Below, one piece after another: positions 50,803 through 59,373 of a stretch of 64,000 nt of DNA. The stretch is from Deltaproteobacteria bacterium (GTDB lineage: Bacteria > Desulfobacterota > Desulfarculia > Desulfarculales > Desulfarculaceae). Every line of letters starts with the position of its first letter. Positions within the stretch are counted from its first letter, which is position 1. The position numbers and the translations under genes are program-made. The stretch lies in assembly GCA_020444205.1 (NCBI GenBank), contig JAHLLJ010000002.1, forward strand, positions 1 to 64,000. Direction: 5' to 3'. Under the pieces are notes generated by a model, which saw only the letters and a program-made list of their open reading frames with translations, was not told the DNA's origin and made no database searches.

Positions 50803-51318
50803 ATGCCCGGTCGCGCCGAACAGGGGCGCATGGTCTGTCCGTTTTCAGCCATCGTGGGCCAGGAGCAGATAATCGACTTGCCTTTTAACGCCACCGAGGA
50901 CATGGTTCTGGGGGGCTTGGATTTTGAAGAAGTTCTACAAAACGGGACGCGCCGCTTTTAGGCCGGGCTATTAGCCAAGGCTCATAGGGGATTTCTCTAC
51001 ATGGATGAGGTCAACCTCCTACCAGATCATCTGGTGGATGTGATCATGGACGCGGCATCCGCTGGGTTCAACCTGGTGGAGCGGGAAGGATTCCGCTATC
51101 AGCACGGAGCCCGCTTTTCCCTGGTGGGCATCGACGGCCACCGGGGCGATATTATCACCCTAAAGGCCGCCAAGACCTTGGCCGCTTGGCAAGGTCGCGA
51201 CGCGGTGGAGACCCAGGATGTGGAAACAGCTGCTGAATTATCTTTGCCCCATCGTATGAGGCGGCAACCCTTCAGTGAGATGGGTTCGGCTCCCACGGCT
51301 CAAAACACCGCATTTTAA
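50803..51318 (+). pseudogene. Decayed magnesium/cobalt-chelatase ATPase (ChlI/BchI-like)
   Basis: The frame reads CPFSAIVGQEQIIDLPFNAT then EDMVLGGLDFEEVLQNGTRR, a TAG stop, and [20 protein letters not shown] then [18 protein letters not shown] and finally the C-terminal [20 protein letters not shown]. All are pieces of AAA+ ChlI/BchI subunits in the right order. The Walker A block, the central arginine-finger part and more are missing: about 171 codons remain of a usual 330 or more. Internal deletions plus a stop show a dead gene. It is preceded by riboswitch 1, suggesting that it once served cobalt insertion or uptake. Confidence 0.85.
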
Positions 51319-51340
51319 GGGGGCGTGCACGCTGATATTG

Positions 51341-51369
51341 TTGACACTGCCCTGCATTGTTGGTATTGG
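51341..51369 (+). promoter_or_regulatory. Candidate sigma-70 promoter of the cbi operon
   Basis: TTGACA at 51341 is a consensus -35 box. TATTGG at 51364, with a 17-base spacer and a preceding TGG that resembles an extended -10, starts about 20 bases before riboswitch 2. Confidence 0.55.
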
Positions 51370-51389
51370 CTTTAAAGAACATATGCTGG

Positions 51390-51546
51390 AGCGGGCGCCT
51401 GTGAAGGCCCTGAGGGAAGCCGGTGCGAATCCGGCGCGGTCCCGCCGCTGTAACCAGGAACGAAAGCCGTTATTAAAGCCACTGTCCGCGTTAGGGGATG
51501 GGAAGGCAACGGCCGGTAGGATGATCTGGGAGCCAGAAGACCTGCT
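51390..51546 (+). promoter_or_regulatory. Cobalamin riboswitch 2, cbi operon leader
   Basis: The closing stem AGCGGG/CCTGCT encloses the conserved elements: GCGCCTGTGAAGGC, GGGAAGCCGGTGCGAATCCG, TCCCGCCGCTGTAA, GCCACTG, GGGAAGGC and GGGAGCCAGAAGACC. A following hairpin (TAGGCCG 51556 with CGGCCTA 51591) is a possible antiterminator element. High cobalamin would be expected to shut off the biosynthetic operon. Confidence 0.94.
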
Positions 51547-51621
51547 TGCTCTGTTTAGGCCGCCGACGCCGGGTTATGCGTTGAGGCGGTCGGCCTAGGG
51601 GTGAAGCAAGCTGGGTGCAGT

Positions 51622-51656
51622 CCCTCGGTTCCATGAGGACCGGGGATTTTTATTTT
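51622..51656 (+). terminator. Expression-platform hairpin before cbiA
   Basis: CCCTCGGT pairs imperfectly with ACCGGGG, followed by ATTTTTATTTT. It ends on the cbiA start and could act as terminator or hide the ribosome site (GGGGA), so control may be transcriptional, translational or both. Confidence 0.65.
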
Positions 51657-53028
51657 GGGCACCCGCATAAAGGCACTCAGCATAGGAGCGACGGGCAGCG
51701 GCGCGGGAAAAACCACCGTGACCCTAGCCTTGCTGGCTGCCCTGCGGCGCCGCGGCCTGCGGGTCCAACCCTTCAAAGCAGGCCCTGATTTCATAGACCC
51801 TGGCCATCATTTCACGGCCTCCGGCCTAATCTCCCACAATCTGGATACCTGGATGCTCTCGCCCGAGGAGAACCGGGCCATCTTTGCGCGCCATGCCTGC
51901 CAAGCCGACCTGGCGGTGGTGGAAGGGGTAATGGGCCTATTTGACGGCTTTGGCCCAGAGGGCGAAGAAGGTTCCACGGCTCACTTGGCCAAGCTGCTGG
52001 GCATTCCGGCGGTTTTGGTGGTCAACGCCAAGGGCATGGCCGGCAGCATTGCGGCTATGGCCGGAGGTTTCCAAAACTTTGATCCAGACTTGCGCTGGGC
52101 CGGCGTGATCGCCAACAAGTGCGGCAGCTTCGGCCATATTCAGATTCTGCGCCGGGCCATGAGCTCTTCTTCGCTCATGCCCTTATTGGGCGGACTGCTC
52201 AGAGCCTCCTCCCTAAGCATGCCTGAGCGCCACCTGGGTCTGATAACCGCCGAGGAGGGCGGCCTAGCAGAGGATACCTTGCAGCGCCTGGCCGACCTGG
52301 CCGAGGAGGCCATTGACCTGGACCGGCTGCTGGAGAGCCTACCCGAGGTGGCGGTGGAGGCGCCGATGCCGCAGCCGCCGGTTTCGCCCAAGGTGCGCAT
52401 CGGTGTGGCTCGCGATCAGGCCTTCTGCTTTTACTACGAGGAGAACTTGCGCCGCCTGCGCCGGGCCGGCGCGGAGCTGGTTCCCTTCTCCCCTATGCGC
52501 GACGCCCATTTACCCTCCAATCTACAGGGCCTGTACCTAGGCGGCGGCTATCCCGAGCTGTTCGCCCCCATCTTGGCGGAAAACATCGACTTGCGCTGCG
52601 ATATCGCGGCCGCAGCCCGCAACGGGCTGCCTATCTTCGGCGAATGCGGGGGCATGATTTATTTGGGCCGCTCCCTGCGCGACCTGGAGGGGCGTGTCTG
52701 GCCCATGTGCAAGGTTTTGCCCCTGGACACGGCCATGAATCCCAAGTTGCGCAGGTTGGGTTACCGACAGGCGACGTTCGTGAAGGATACCCCCCTTGGA
52801 CCCCAGGGCGCCGTAGCCCGGGGGCACGAGTTTCATTACTCCGAAATAACTACTCTGCATGGCGGCGCTAGCGAGGATCTTTTTCAGCTCAGCGGCCGTA
52901 ATGGGAGTTCCCCCGCGTTTGCCGGATTGCGCGTGGCCAATACTCTGGGCAGCTACCTGCATTTTCATTTCGGCAGCAACCCCAAGCTGGCGGAGCACTT
53001 CGTGGCTTTTTGCCGGAGAAATGCCTGA
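51655..53028 (+). CDS. cbiA: Cobyrinate a,c-diamide synthase
   Basis: 457 residues. The N-terminal P-loop is ATGSGAGKTTVTLALLAAL (near 12), and the C-terminal glutamine amidotransferase domain has the nucleophile in FGECGGMIYLGRSL (near 327) and GYRQATF near 365. It amidates the a and c side chains of cobyrinate using ATP and glutamine. The apparent start is TTG, directly after the hairpin. The stop overlaps the next ATG by one base. It is the first gene of the operon although the enzyme acts late in corrin formation. Confidence 0.93.
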   Translation: MGTRIKALSIGATGSGAGKTTVTLALLAALRRRGLRVQPFKAGPDFIDPGHHFTASGLISHNLDTWMLSPEENRAIFARHACQADLAVVEGVMGLFDGFGPEGEEGSTAHLAKLLGIPAVLVVNAKGMAGSIAAMAGGFQNFDPDLRWAGVIANKCGSFGHIQILRRAMSSSSLMPLLGGLLRASSLSMPERHLGLITAEEGGLAEDTLQRLADLAEEAIDLDRLLESLPEVAVEAPMPQPPVSPKVRIGVARDQAFCFYYEENLRRLRRAGAELVPFSPMRDAHLPSNLQGLYLGGGYPELFAPILAENIDLRCDIAAAARNGLPIFGECGGMIYLGRSLRDLEGRVWPMCKVLPLDTAMNPKLRRLGYRQATFVKDTPLGPQGAVARGHEFHYSEITTLHGGASEDLFQLSGRNGSSPAFAGLRVANTLGSYLHFHFGSNPKLAEHFVAFCRRNA

Positions 53029-53669
53029 TGGAAAGAGATACCTGGAATCTGAACCCCAGCGACATCGAAACCCGCAGCATGGCCATCATAGACGCCCAAG
53101 CGGGCGAGCACGGCTGGCTTCCGGATCAATGGCAAATAGTGCGGCGCATGATCCACACCACGGCTGATTTCGAGTGGGCGGGCATCACCATCATGCAAGA
53201 CCAAGCTTTGGAAAGCGGCCTAAAGGCCTTGACCAAAGGATGCACCATATTCACTGATACCCAGATGGCCATGATGGGCATTTCCCCGTGGCGGGTAGGG
53301 CCCCTGGGGGTGGATGTGCGTTGTCTGATCAACTATGAACCGGTGATGGCACGCGCCGCCGAAAATGGCACCACGCGGGCGGTGGCCGCCGTGGACCTGG
53401 CCGTGGAGAGCGACTCCAGGGCGGTGTTCGTCGTCGGCAACGCGCCCACCGCCTTGCTGCGCTTGCTGGAGCACGCCGAGGCGGGCCGGGCGCACCCCCC
53501 CTTGGTGGTGGGACTGCCGGTGGGCTTTGTCAACGCGGCCGAAGCCAAGGCAGCCCTGGCCCAGAGCGATCTTCCCTACATCACCGCCCTAGGACCCAAA
53601 GGCGGTTCGGCGGTGGCCGCCAGCGTGATCAACGCTCTGGCCATCATGGCGCAGGAGCAACGGAAATGA
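53028..53669 (+). CDS. cbiC: Cobalt-precorrin-8 methylmutase
   Basis: 213 residues with the CbiC/CobH features IVRRMIHTTADFEWAG (near 39), where the histidine is the expected proton carrier, and IYTD-type FTDTQMAMMGIS (near 75), with GLPVGFVNAAEAK near 165. It moves a methyl group from C11 to C12 to form cobyrinate. The ATG overlaps the cbiA stop, and the end overlaps cbiL by 4 bases. Confidence 0.94.
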   Translation: MERDTWNLNPSDIETRSMAIIDAQAGEHGWLPDQWQIVRRMIHTTADFEWAGITIMQDQALESGLKALTKGCTIFTDTQMAMMGISPWRVGPLGVDVRCLINYEPVMARAAENGTTRAVAAVDLAVESDSRAVFVVGNAPTALLRLLEHAEAGRAHPPLVVGLPVGFVNAAEAKAALAQSDLPYITALGPKGGSAVAASVINALAIMAQEQRK

Positions 53670-54397
53670 GCGGGCAGGCCTACGGCACCCTTTACGGCAT
53701 AGGGGTGGGGCCCGGCGACCCCGAGCTGGTTACCATCAAGGCCGCCAAGGTGTTGAGCCGGGTTGAAGTGGTTTTCGCGGCCAGCTCACCCAAAAACGGC
53801 TACAGCCTGGCCCTCAATACGGTGGCGGAGCTGATTCCCGCAGGCACCCAGGTGGTCAAGCTGGCCTTCCCCATGACCAGCAAGGCCGCCACGCTCAAGA
53901 AAGCCTGGCACGATAATGCTCATGCGGTGCGCCGGGTTCTGGAGAAGGGGAGCGACGCAGCTTTCCTAACCATTGGCGACCCCTTGACCTACAGCACCTA
54001 CGGCTACCTGCTGGAGACCCTGCGGGGTCTGGGCTGTGGCGCGCCGGTGGTCACCATACCAGGAGTGACCGCCTATCATGCCGCTGCCGCCCGGCTCAAC
54101 ATCCCCCTGGTGGAGAGCAACCAGTCCTTGGTGGTGGTCAGCGGAGTGGGGGACCCCCAGAGCATCCGGCGATTGTCCGAGTTCAGCGAGAACATAGTCA
54201 TCATGAAGGCCTATCGCCGCTTCGATGACATTATCGACACGGTCGAGCATTTGCCCTACGCCTCCACCGTGTCCGCGGTGTCCCAGATCGGGCTCCCCGA
54301 CGAGCAAGTCGTACACGACGCCACCGTCTTAAAGGGGCAGGAAATGCCCTACCTGACCTTGTGCGTGGTAAAGCGCCAAAGGGGAGGCAAGGCCTGA
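53666..54397 (+). CDS. cbiL: Cobalt-precorrin-2 C20-methyltransferase
   Basis: 243 residues of the tetrapyrrole methylase fold, with YGIGVGPGDPELVTIKAAKV at the N-terminus, LTIGDPLTYSTYGYLLE (near 100) and [18 protein letters not shown] (near 132). The GVGPGDPEL and GDP loops bind S-adenosylmethionine. Its order in the operon between cbiC and cbiD, and the ST-Y signature of CbiL, support this assignment over other paralogous methylases. Confidence 0.92.
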   Translation: MSGQAYGTLYGIGVGPGDPELVTIKAAKVLSRVEVVFAASSPKNGYSLALNTVAELIPAGTQVVKLAFPMTSKAATLKKAWHDNAHAVRRVLEKGSDAAFLTIGDPLTYSTYGYLLETLRGLGCGAPVVTIPGVTAYHAAAARLNIPLVESNQSLVVVSGVGDPQSIRRLSEFSENIVIMKAYRRFDDIIDTVEHLPYASTVSAVSQIGLPDEQVVHDATVLKGQEMPYLTLCVVKRQRGGKA

Positions 54398-54401
54398 GAC
54401 C

Positions 54402-55517
54402 ATGGCACGGCGGGAGCTAAAAAGCGGCTTCACCACCGGCACCGCGGCTGCTGCTGCGGCCAAGGCGGCGGTGATGCTGGCCTTTGGGCAGAGCGCCGAT
54501 CAGGTTGAGGTAAGCCTGCCCGAGGGAGGCAAGGTGCTGAGCATCCCGGTGGCGGTTGCTCAACGCAAGAAATCAGGGCACTGCGAGGCGGTGGTGGTCA
54601 AGGACGCGGGCGACGACCCGGACGTGACCAACAAGGCCAGAATCAAAGCCGAGGTGCAATTGCTTCCCGCGGAGGCCGATGGCGCCTGCCTGGAAATATG
54701 CGGCGGTCAGGGGGTCGGCCTGGTGACCAAGGCGGGTTTGGCGGTGGAGCCGGGTAAGCCCGCCATCAACCCGGTGCCTCGGGAGATGATCTGCCGCGCG
54801 GTACGCCAGGCTCTGGCCTGGGTCGCGCCGGAAGAGCACTTCGCGGTAAAGGTGACCATCAGTGTGGATGAGGGGGAGCGCCTGGCCCGTTACACCCTGA
54901 ATCCGCGTCTGGGAGTTATGGGGGGCATCTCCATCTTGGGCACCAGCGGCCTGGTGAAGCCTTTCAGTCACGAGGCTTACACCCAGACCATCGATGTGGC
55001 CCTCTCCGTGGCCCAGGCCGCCGGACACCAAGAGGTGGTGCTGACCACGGGAGGTAAAAGCGAGAAACGGGCCATGATTTTGCGGCCGGATTTGAACTCC
55101 GCCGCCTTTGTGCAGATCGCCGACTTTTTCGCCTATTCCTTGCGGGCTTGCGCCCAAGCGGGCATGCATAGGGTTGGCCTGGTCTCCTTCTTCGGCAAGG
55201 CGGTGAAACAAGCAGCCGGGATGGAGTACACCCACGCGCACAAAGCAGCCATGGACCTGCCCCGGTTGGCCCAGTGGCTGGGCGGGGCCGGGTTGGAAAC
55301 CGGCACGTGCCAAGAAATAGCCCAAGCCAACACCGCTCGCCATGCTTTGGATATCTTGCGCCTGGTAGGCCGTTTGGCTTTGGTCAGCGAAGTGGGCAAG
55401 CGCATGCTCGCCTCGGCACGAGAGTTCGCCGGACCTAGCGTGGATATCTGGGCGATCATCATCGATTACAACGGCGCAGGGCTATATGGCGGTAATCAAC
55501 CGGCGGTGTCTTCATGA
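54402..55517 (+). CDS. cbiD: Cobalt-precorrin-5B C1-methyltransferase
   Basis: 371 residues with the CbiD hallmarks KSGFTTGTAAAAAAKAAVML at the N-terminus, KDAGDDPDVTNKARIKAEV (near 67), GGQGVGLVTKAGL and the C-terminal IGFF-like VGLVSFFGKAVKQAAG with TGG near 218. CbiD methylates C1 in the anaerobic route, and its presence marks that route. It begins 4 bases after cbiL. Confidence 0.94.
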   Translation: MARRELKSGFTTGTAAAAAAKAAVMLAFGQSADQVEVSLPEGGKVLSIPVAVAQRKKSGHCEAVVVKDAGDDPDVTNKARIKAEVQLLPAEADGACLEICGGQGVGLVTKAGLAVEPGKPAINPVPREMICRAVRQALAWVAPEEHFAVKVTISVDEGERLARYTLNPRLGVMGGISILGTSGLVKPFSHEAYTQTIDVALSVAQAAGHQEVVLTTGGKSEKRAMILRPDLNSAAFVQIADFFAYSLRACAQAGMHRVGLVSFFGKAVKQAAGMEYTHAHKAAMDLPRLAQWLGGAGLETGTCQEIAQANTARHALDILRLVGRLALVSEVGKRMLASAREFAGPSVDIWAIIIDYNGAGLYGGNQPAVSS

Positions 55518-56749
55518 AACCGGTGCAGGTGGTCGGCCTGGGCCTGGGCCTCCAGGACGTCACTCCCGCCATGGCCGCGGTCATCGACCAGGCCGAGATC
55601 CTGGCCGGGGGCAGACGTCTGCTGGATTGGTTCCCCAACCACCAGGCGCCACGCTTGGTGTTGGAAACCGGGCTCCACTCCTGGCTGGAAAAAGTCGCCG
55701 AGGCGGCCAAGGAAATGCGGGTGGTGGTGCTGGCCTCGGGCGATCCCGGCTTCTTCGGGGTGGCCGGAGCCCTGCGGCGCCGCTTGGGTTCGGACTTGGT
55801 AAGAGTCATGCCCAACGTGAGCGCCATGCAGGCAGCCTGCGCCCGCTTAAACCTGTCGTGGGATCATGCCGCCCATGTTTCCTTGCATGCCGGCGGCGAT
55901 GACTTGTCAACCTTGTGGCGCGCCATGAGCAGCGCGGACCTGGTGAGCGTGTACACCCGGCCCGGCCTCGGACCAAAAGAGTTGGCCGTGGCTCTGCATG
56001 AACGGGGCATTAACAACTGGCACATGCACATCCTGCAAGCCCTGGGATCTCAGCACGAGCTTGTCGACAGCTTTTCGCCGTCCGAGGCCATGGGCCGGGA
56101 TTTTTCCGCATTGAGCGTAGTGCTTTTACAAAGGACCGGCCTTGCTTCGCCATTGAGCATGGGCATGCCGGAGGATGACTACCTTCATGAGGGTGGCCTT
56201 ATCACCAAGGCGGAAGTGCGGTCGGTTGCCTTGGCCAAGCTGGCATTAGGCCCCGGCATGACCTTGTGGGACATCGGAGCGGGCAGCGGTTCTCTGGGCC
56301 TTGAAGCGGGCTTGTTAATGCCCGGCGGCAGGGTGGTGGCCCTGGAGAGGAAGCCGGAGCGGATAGCCGTGATCAGGGCTAATCGTGCCAAGTTCGAGAT
56401 GGGCATGCTGGAGATCGTGCAGGGTGAGGCGCCTGCGGCCCTTTCGGATATGCCTGATCCCCACCGAGTGTTTGTTGGCGGAGGCGGTAAGGACCTGGTG
56501 CCTATCGTACGGGCCTGTGCCCAACGCCTTCATCCCAACGGGGTGATGGTGGTCAACGCGGTGCTGCTGCAAAGCCTAGAAACAGCGCGCCGGGCCATGC
56601 GGGAAGCTGGATTGATAATAGACGAAACCTTGCTGCAGATCAGCCGGGGCCGGAGCGTGGCCGGGCAAACCATGATGAAGGCCCTGAATCCCGTGTGGCT
56701 GCTCAGGGGCCGCAAGCCCAAAGGAGCAAATCAGCATGACCAAGCATGA
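55514..56749 (+). CDS. cbiET: Fused cobalt-precorrin-7 C5/C15-methyltransferase and decarboxylase
   Basis: 411 residues that join CbiE and CbiT. The N-terminal tetrapyrrole methylase has VVGLGLGLQDVTPAMAAVID, ASGDPGFFGVAGALRRRLG (near 77) and NVSAMQAACARLNLSWD. The C-terminal Rossmann methylase has ALGPGMTLWDIGAGSGSLGL (near 243) and VFVGGGGKDL (near 318). It methylates C5 and C15 and removes the C12 acetate carboxyl group. The fusion is equivalent to CobL. It overlaps both neighbours. Confidence 0.94.
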   Translation: MKPVQVVGLGLGLQDVTPAMAAVIDQAEILAGGRRLLDWFPNHQAPRLVLETGLHSWLEKVAEAAKEMRVVVLASGDPGFFGVAGALRRRLGSDLVRVMPNVSAMQAACARLNLSWDHAAHVSLHAGGDDLSTLWRAMSSADLVSVYTRPGLGPKELAVALHERGINNWHMHILQALGSQHELVDSFSPSEAMGRDFSALSVVLLQRTGLASPLSMGMPEDDYLHEGGLITKAEVRSVALAKLALGPGMTLWDIGAGSGSLGLEAGLLMPGGRVVALERKPERIAVIRANRAKFEMGMLEIVQGEAPAALSDMPDPHRVFVGGGGKDLVPIVRACAQRLHPNGVMVVNAVLLQSLETARRAMREAGLIIDETLLQISRGRSVAGQTMMKALNPVWLLRGRKPKGANQHDQA

Positions 56750-57542
56750 CGCTAATCCGGTGATCTTCGTGGGAGCAGGGCCGGGCGATCCCAAACTGGT
56801 CACCGTGGCCGGCAAAGAGGCTTTAGAGCAGGCGGACCTGGTGGTTTACGCGGGGTCCCTAGTAAGTGAGGAGATGCTGGGCTGGTGCCGTAATGACTGT
56901 CAAACGGTGAGTAGCGCGGGCCTGAACCTGGAGGAGATCATCGCCGCCATGGCCCAAGCCCATGGTCAGGGGCAAAAGGTGGTGCGTTTACAAACCGGCG
57001 ATATCAGCCTCTACGGCGCGCTGCCTGAGCAGTTGGCCGCCTTGGAGCAGCGCGGGATCACATATCTCATTCTCCCGGGAGTAAGCGCTGCCTTTGCCGC
57101 GGCCGCTGCCTTGGGCCTCAGCTACACCCTGCCCGAGGTTTGCCAGAGCCTCATCTTCACCCGGGCTGGAGGCCGCACACCCATGCGTCGGGAGGAAGAA
57201 TTGGCTTCCATGGCCGCGCATGGTTGCAGCTTGGCCATTTATCTCTCCGCTGCCCTTAGCCAAGAGGTGGCCGACACCCTGGCCAAAGCCTACGGCCCGG
57301 AGTCTCCCATCGTGGTGGTGCAGCGGGCAACCTGGCCGGACCAAAAGGTTCTTTGGACTACCGCGGCTAGTTTGGCCGAGGATCTGCGCCGCGATGGAAT
57401 CGGCCGGCAAGCCTTGATTTTGACCGGCCCGGCAGTGGCTGAGCTGCGCCAAGGATACGGCGGTGGGGCGAAATCCAAACTGTATGACAAGACCTACAGC
57501 CATGGCTGGCGCGGTGGACAAGAAGGGGAGCCTGGCGCTTGA
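56736..57542 (+). CDS. cbiF: Cobalt-precorrin-4 C11-methyltransferase
   Basis: 268 residues: VIFVGAGPGDPKLVTVAGKE at the N-terminus, YAGSLVSEEML (near 34), RLQTGDISLYGALPEQLAAL (near 85) and FTRAGGRTPM near 143, which together are the CbiF/CobM signature. It methylates C11 using SAM. It overlaps the cbiET gene by 14 bases and cbiG by one. Confidence 0.94.
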   Translation: MTKHDANPVIFVGAGPGDPKLVTVAGKEALEQADLVVYAGSLVSEEMLGWCRNDCQTVSSAGLNLEEIIAAMAQAHGQGQKVVRLQTGDISLYGALPEQLAALEQRGITYLILPGVSAAFAAAAALGLSYTLPEVCQSLIFTRAGGRTPMRREEELASMAAHGCSLAIYLSAALSQEVADTLAKAYGPESPIVVVQRATWPDQKVLWTTAASLAEDLRRDGIGRQALILTGPAVAELRQGYGGGAKSKLYDKTYSHGWRGGQEGEPGA

Positions 57543-58588
57543 TGCAAACCACAAGCAAAGTGGCGCTCTATGCCTTGGGCGCTCCGGGAGCCGGAATATG
57601 CCGCCGTTTGGCGGCGGGCATGGCCTCGGCCGAGGTGTTTTTGCCTCAGCGCCATGCCAGACCGGAAAATGGCGAGCGCCCTTTTAGATCCCTACACGCC
57701 GTGTTGGTCGATAATTTTTCCCGCTACCAAGGTCATGTTTTGGTCTGCGCGGCGGGCATGGTGGTTCGTTGCTTGGTTCCGCTGTTACGGGGCAAGGCCC
57801 AGGACCCGGCAGTGGTGGTGGTGGATCAAAAAGGGCAATACGCGGTGAGTCTGCTTTCCGGGCATTTGGGTGGAGCCAATGAGCTGGCTCAGCGCACCGC
57901 CCTTATCCTGGGCGGCGAGGCGGTGATAACCACGGCCACGGACAACCTGGGCCTGCCCAGCCTGGAGATGGAGGCGCGGCGCCTGGGGATGGGAGTGGAG
58001 AATCTTTCAGCCCTGGCCGGGGTAAGCGGGGCCTTGGTTGACGGCCGCAAGGTGCCGGTATGCGACCCAGAGGGTTGGCTGGATCCGGTGACCAACGAGC
58101 ATGGCGAGCTTTTCACGCCGGTGGACACGGATCAGGCCAATACCCTACTTGAGCAGCCAGTGGTCTGGGTGGGTTGGCGAAAGCTACGGCCCCCTCGGTC
58201 GTGGTTGGTGTTGCGCCCGCGCTGCCTGGTCCTGGGCATGGGCTGCAACCGGAACACCGGAGTGGACGAATTGATGGGCCTGGCTTCCGACGCCTTGGAC
58301 AGGGCAGGTGCCGCGCGAGGAAGCTTGAAAAGCCTGGCAAGTGCCGAGGCCAAACGCCACGAGCCTGGATTGCTTGAGTTGGCGCAACGCCTGGATGTGG
58401 AGCCGGTTTTCTTTACCCATGAGCAGCTGGCAGAGGTGGAGGTGCCCAATCCATCCAAGACAGTCCTGCGCTGTTTGGGCACCTCCAGCGTGTGCGAGGC
58501 GGCGGCGCTGCTGGCCTCGCAAAACGGCAAACTAATTCTCCCTAAAATCAAGAGCGCAAACGCAACGGCGGCGGTGGCATTGATATGA
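57542..58588 (+). CDS. cbiG: Cobalt-precorrin-5A hydrolase
   Basis: 348 residues. The N-terminal half has ICRRLAAGMASAEVFLPQRH near 18 and YAVSLLSGHLGGANELAQRT (near 100), a CbiG motif. The C-terminal CbiG/CobE domain has VLGMGCNRNTGVDELMGLAS (near 230) and CLGTSSVCEAAALLAS near 313. It opens the delta-lactone of precorrin-5A and releases acetaldehyde, a reaction specific to the anaerobic path. ATG 57542 overlaps the cbiF stop (TGATG); TTG one codon earlier is possible. Confidence 0.93.
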   Translation: MQTTSKVALYALGAPGAGICRRLAAGMASAEVFLPQRHARPENGERPFRSLHAVLVDNFSRYQGHVLVCAAGMVVRCLVPLLRGKAQDPAVVVVDQKGQYAVSLLSGHLGGANELAQRTALILGGEAVITTATDNLGLPSLEMEARRLGMGVENLSALAGVSGALVDGRKVPVCDPEGWLDPVTNEHGELFTPVDTDQANTLLEQPVVWVGWRKLRPPRSWLVLRPRCLVLGMGCNRNTGVDELMGLASDALDRAGAARGSLKSLASAEAKRHEPGLLELAQRLDVEPVFFTHEQLAEVEVPNPSKTVLRCLGTSSVCEAAALLASQNGKLILPKIKSANATAAVALI

Positions 58589-59373
58589 GCGGCAAACTTT
58601 TCATCGTGGGGCTGGGCCCCGGCGGCCAGGAGCACATGACCTTGCGGGCCAGACAGGCCCTGCAAGAATCCGAGGTGGTGGTGGGCTATAAAACCTACCT
58701 GCGTCACATCCAGGAACTGGTCAAGGACAAGGAAGTCCTGGCCAGCGGCATGACCAAGGAAATGGATCGCGCCTGGACCGCCATTCAAGCAGCCAGGCAG
58801 GGTAGAGTAACCGCCCTGGTCTCCGGTGGCGACCCTGGCATCTACGCCATGGCTCCGGTGGTGTTTGAACTCCTGCATGACAAGGGCATAGTCCCCGGCC
58901 CGGACGGGCTTGCAGTGGAGGTTGTCCCCGGCGTACCAGCCGTGGCTGCGGCTGGAGCCTTCTTGGGCGCGCCCCTGTCCCACGACTTTGCCTGCATTAG
59001 CCTCAGCGATCGCCTTACCCCTTGGGAAGTGATCGAGAAACGCCTGCTGGCCGCTGCGGGAGCGGACTTTGTCATCGCTCTTTACAACCCCAAGAGCAAG
59101 GGGCGTGACTGGCAGCTAGGCCGGGCCCTGGAGATCATAGCCGGGCACCGCGCAGCGCAAACCCCGGTGGGAGTGGTGCGGGCGGCCATGCGCGCCGACC
59201 AGAGTGTGCGGTTATGCACCTTGGCCACCGCAGCCTCCGCGCCGGTGGACATGGCCACCATCCTCATTATCGGCAACAGCAACAGCTTCACTTTCCAAGA
59301 TGTCATGGTCACTCCCCGGGGATACCTGGCCAAGTATGGCTCCCCAGGGGGGGAGGAGGTCGGCGATGAGTAA
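58585..59373 (+). CDS. cbiH: Cobalt-precorrin-3B C17-methyltransferase
   Basis: 262 residues with FIVGLGPGGQEHMTLRARQA at the N-terminus, VALVSGGDPGIYAMAP-type (near 75), FACISLSDRLTPWEVIEKRL (near 133) and ALYNPKSKGRDWQLG near 168, the CbiH/CobJ signature. It methylates C17 with ring contraction to form the lactone that CbiG opens. It is a single-domain protein, not fused to other Cbi domains. Confidence 0.94.
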   Translation: MSGKLFIVGLGPGGQEHMTLRARQALQESEVVVGYKTYLRHIQELVKDKEVLASGMTKEMDRAWTAIQAARQGRVTALVSGGDPGIYAMAPVVFELLHDKGIVPGPDGLAVEVVPGVPAVAAAGAFLGAPLSHDFACISLSDRLTPWEVIEKRLLAAAGADFVIALYNPKSKGRDWQLGRALEIIAGHRAAQTPVGVVRAAMRADQSVRLCTLATAASAPVDMATILIIGNSNSFTFQDVMVTPRGYLAKYGSPGGEEVGDE

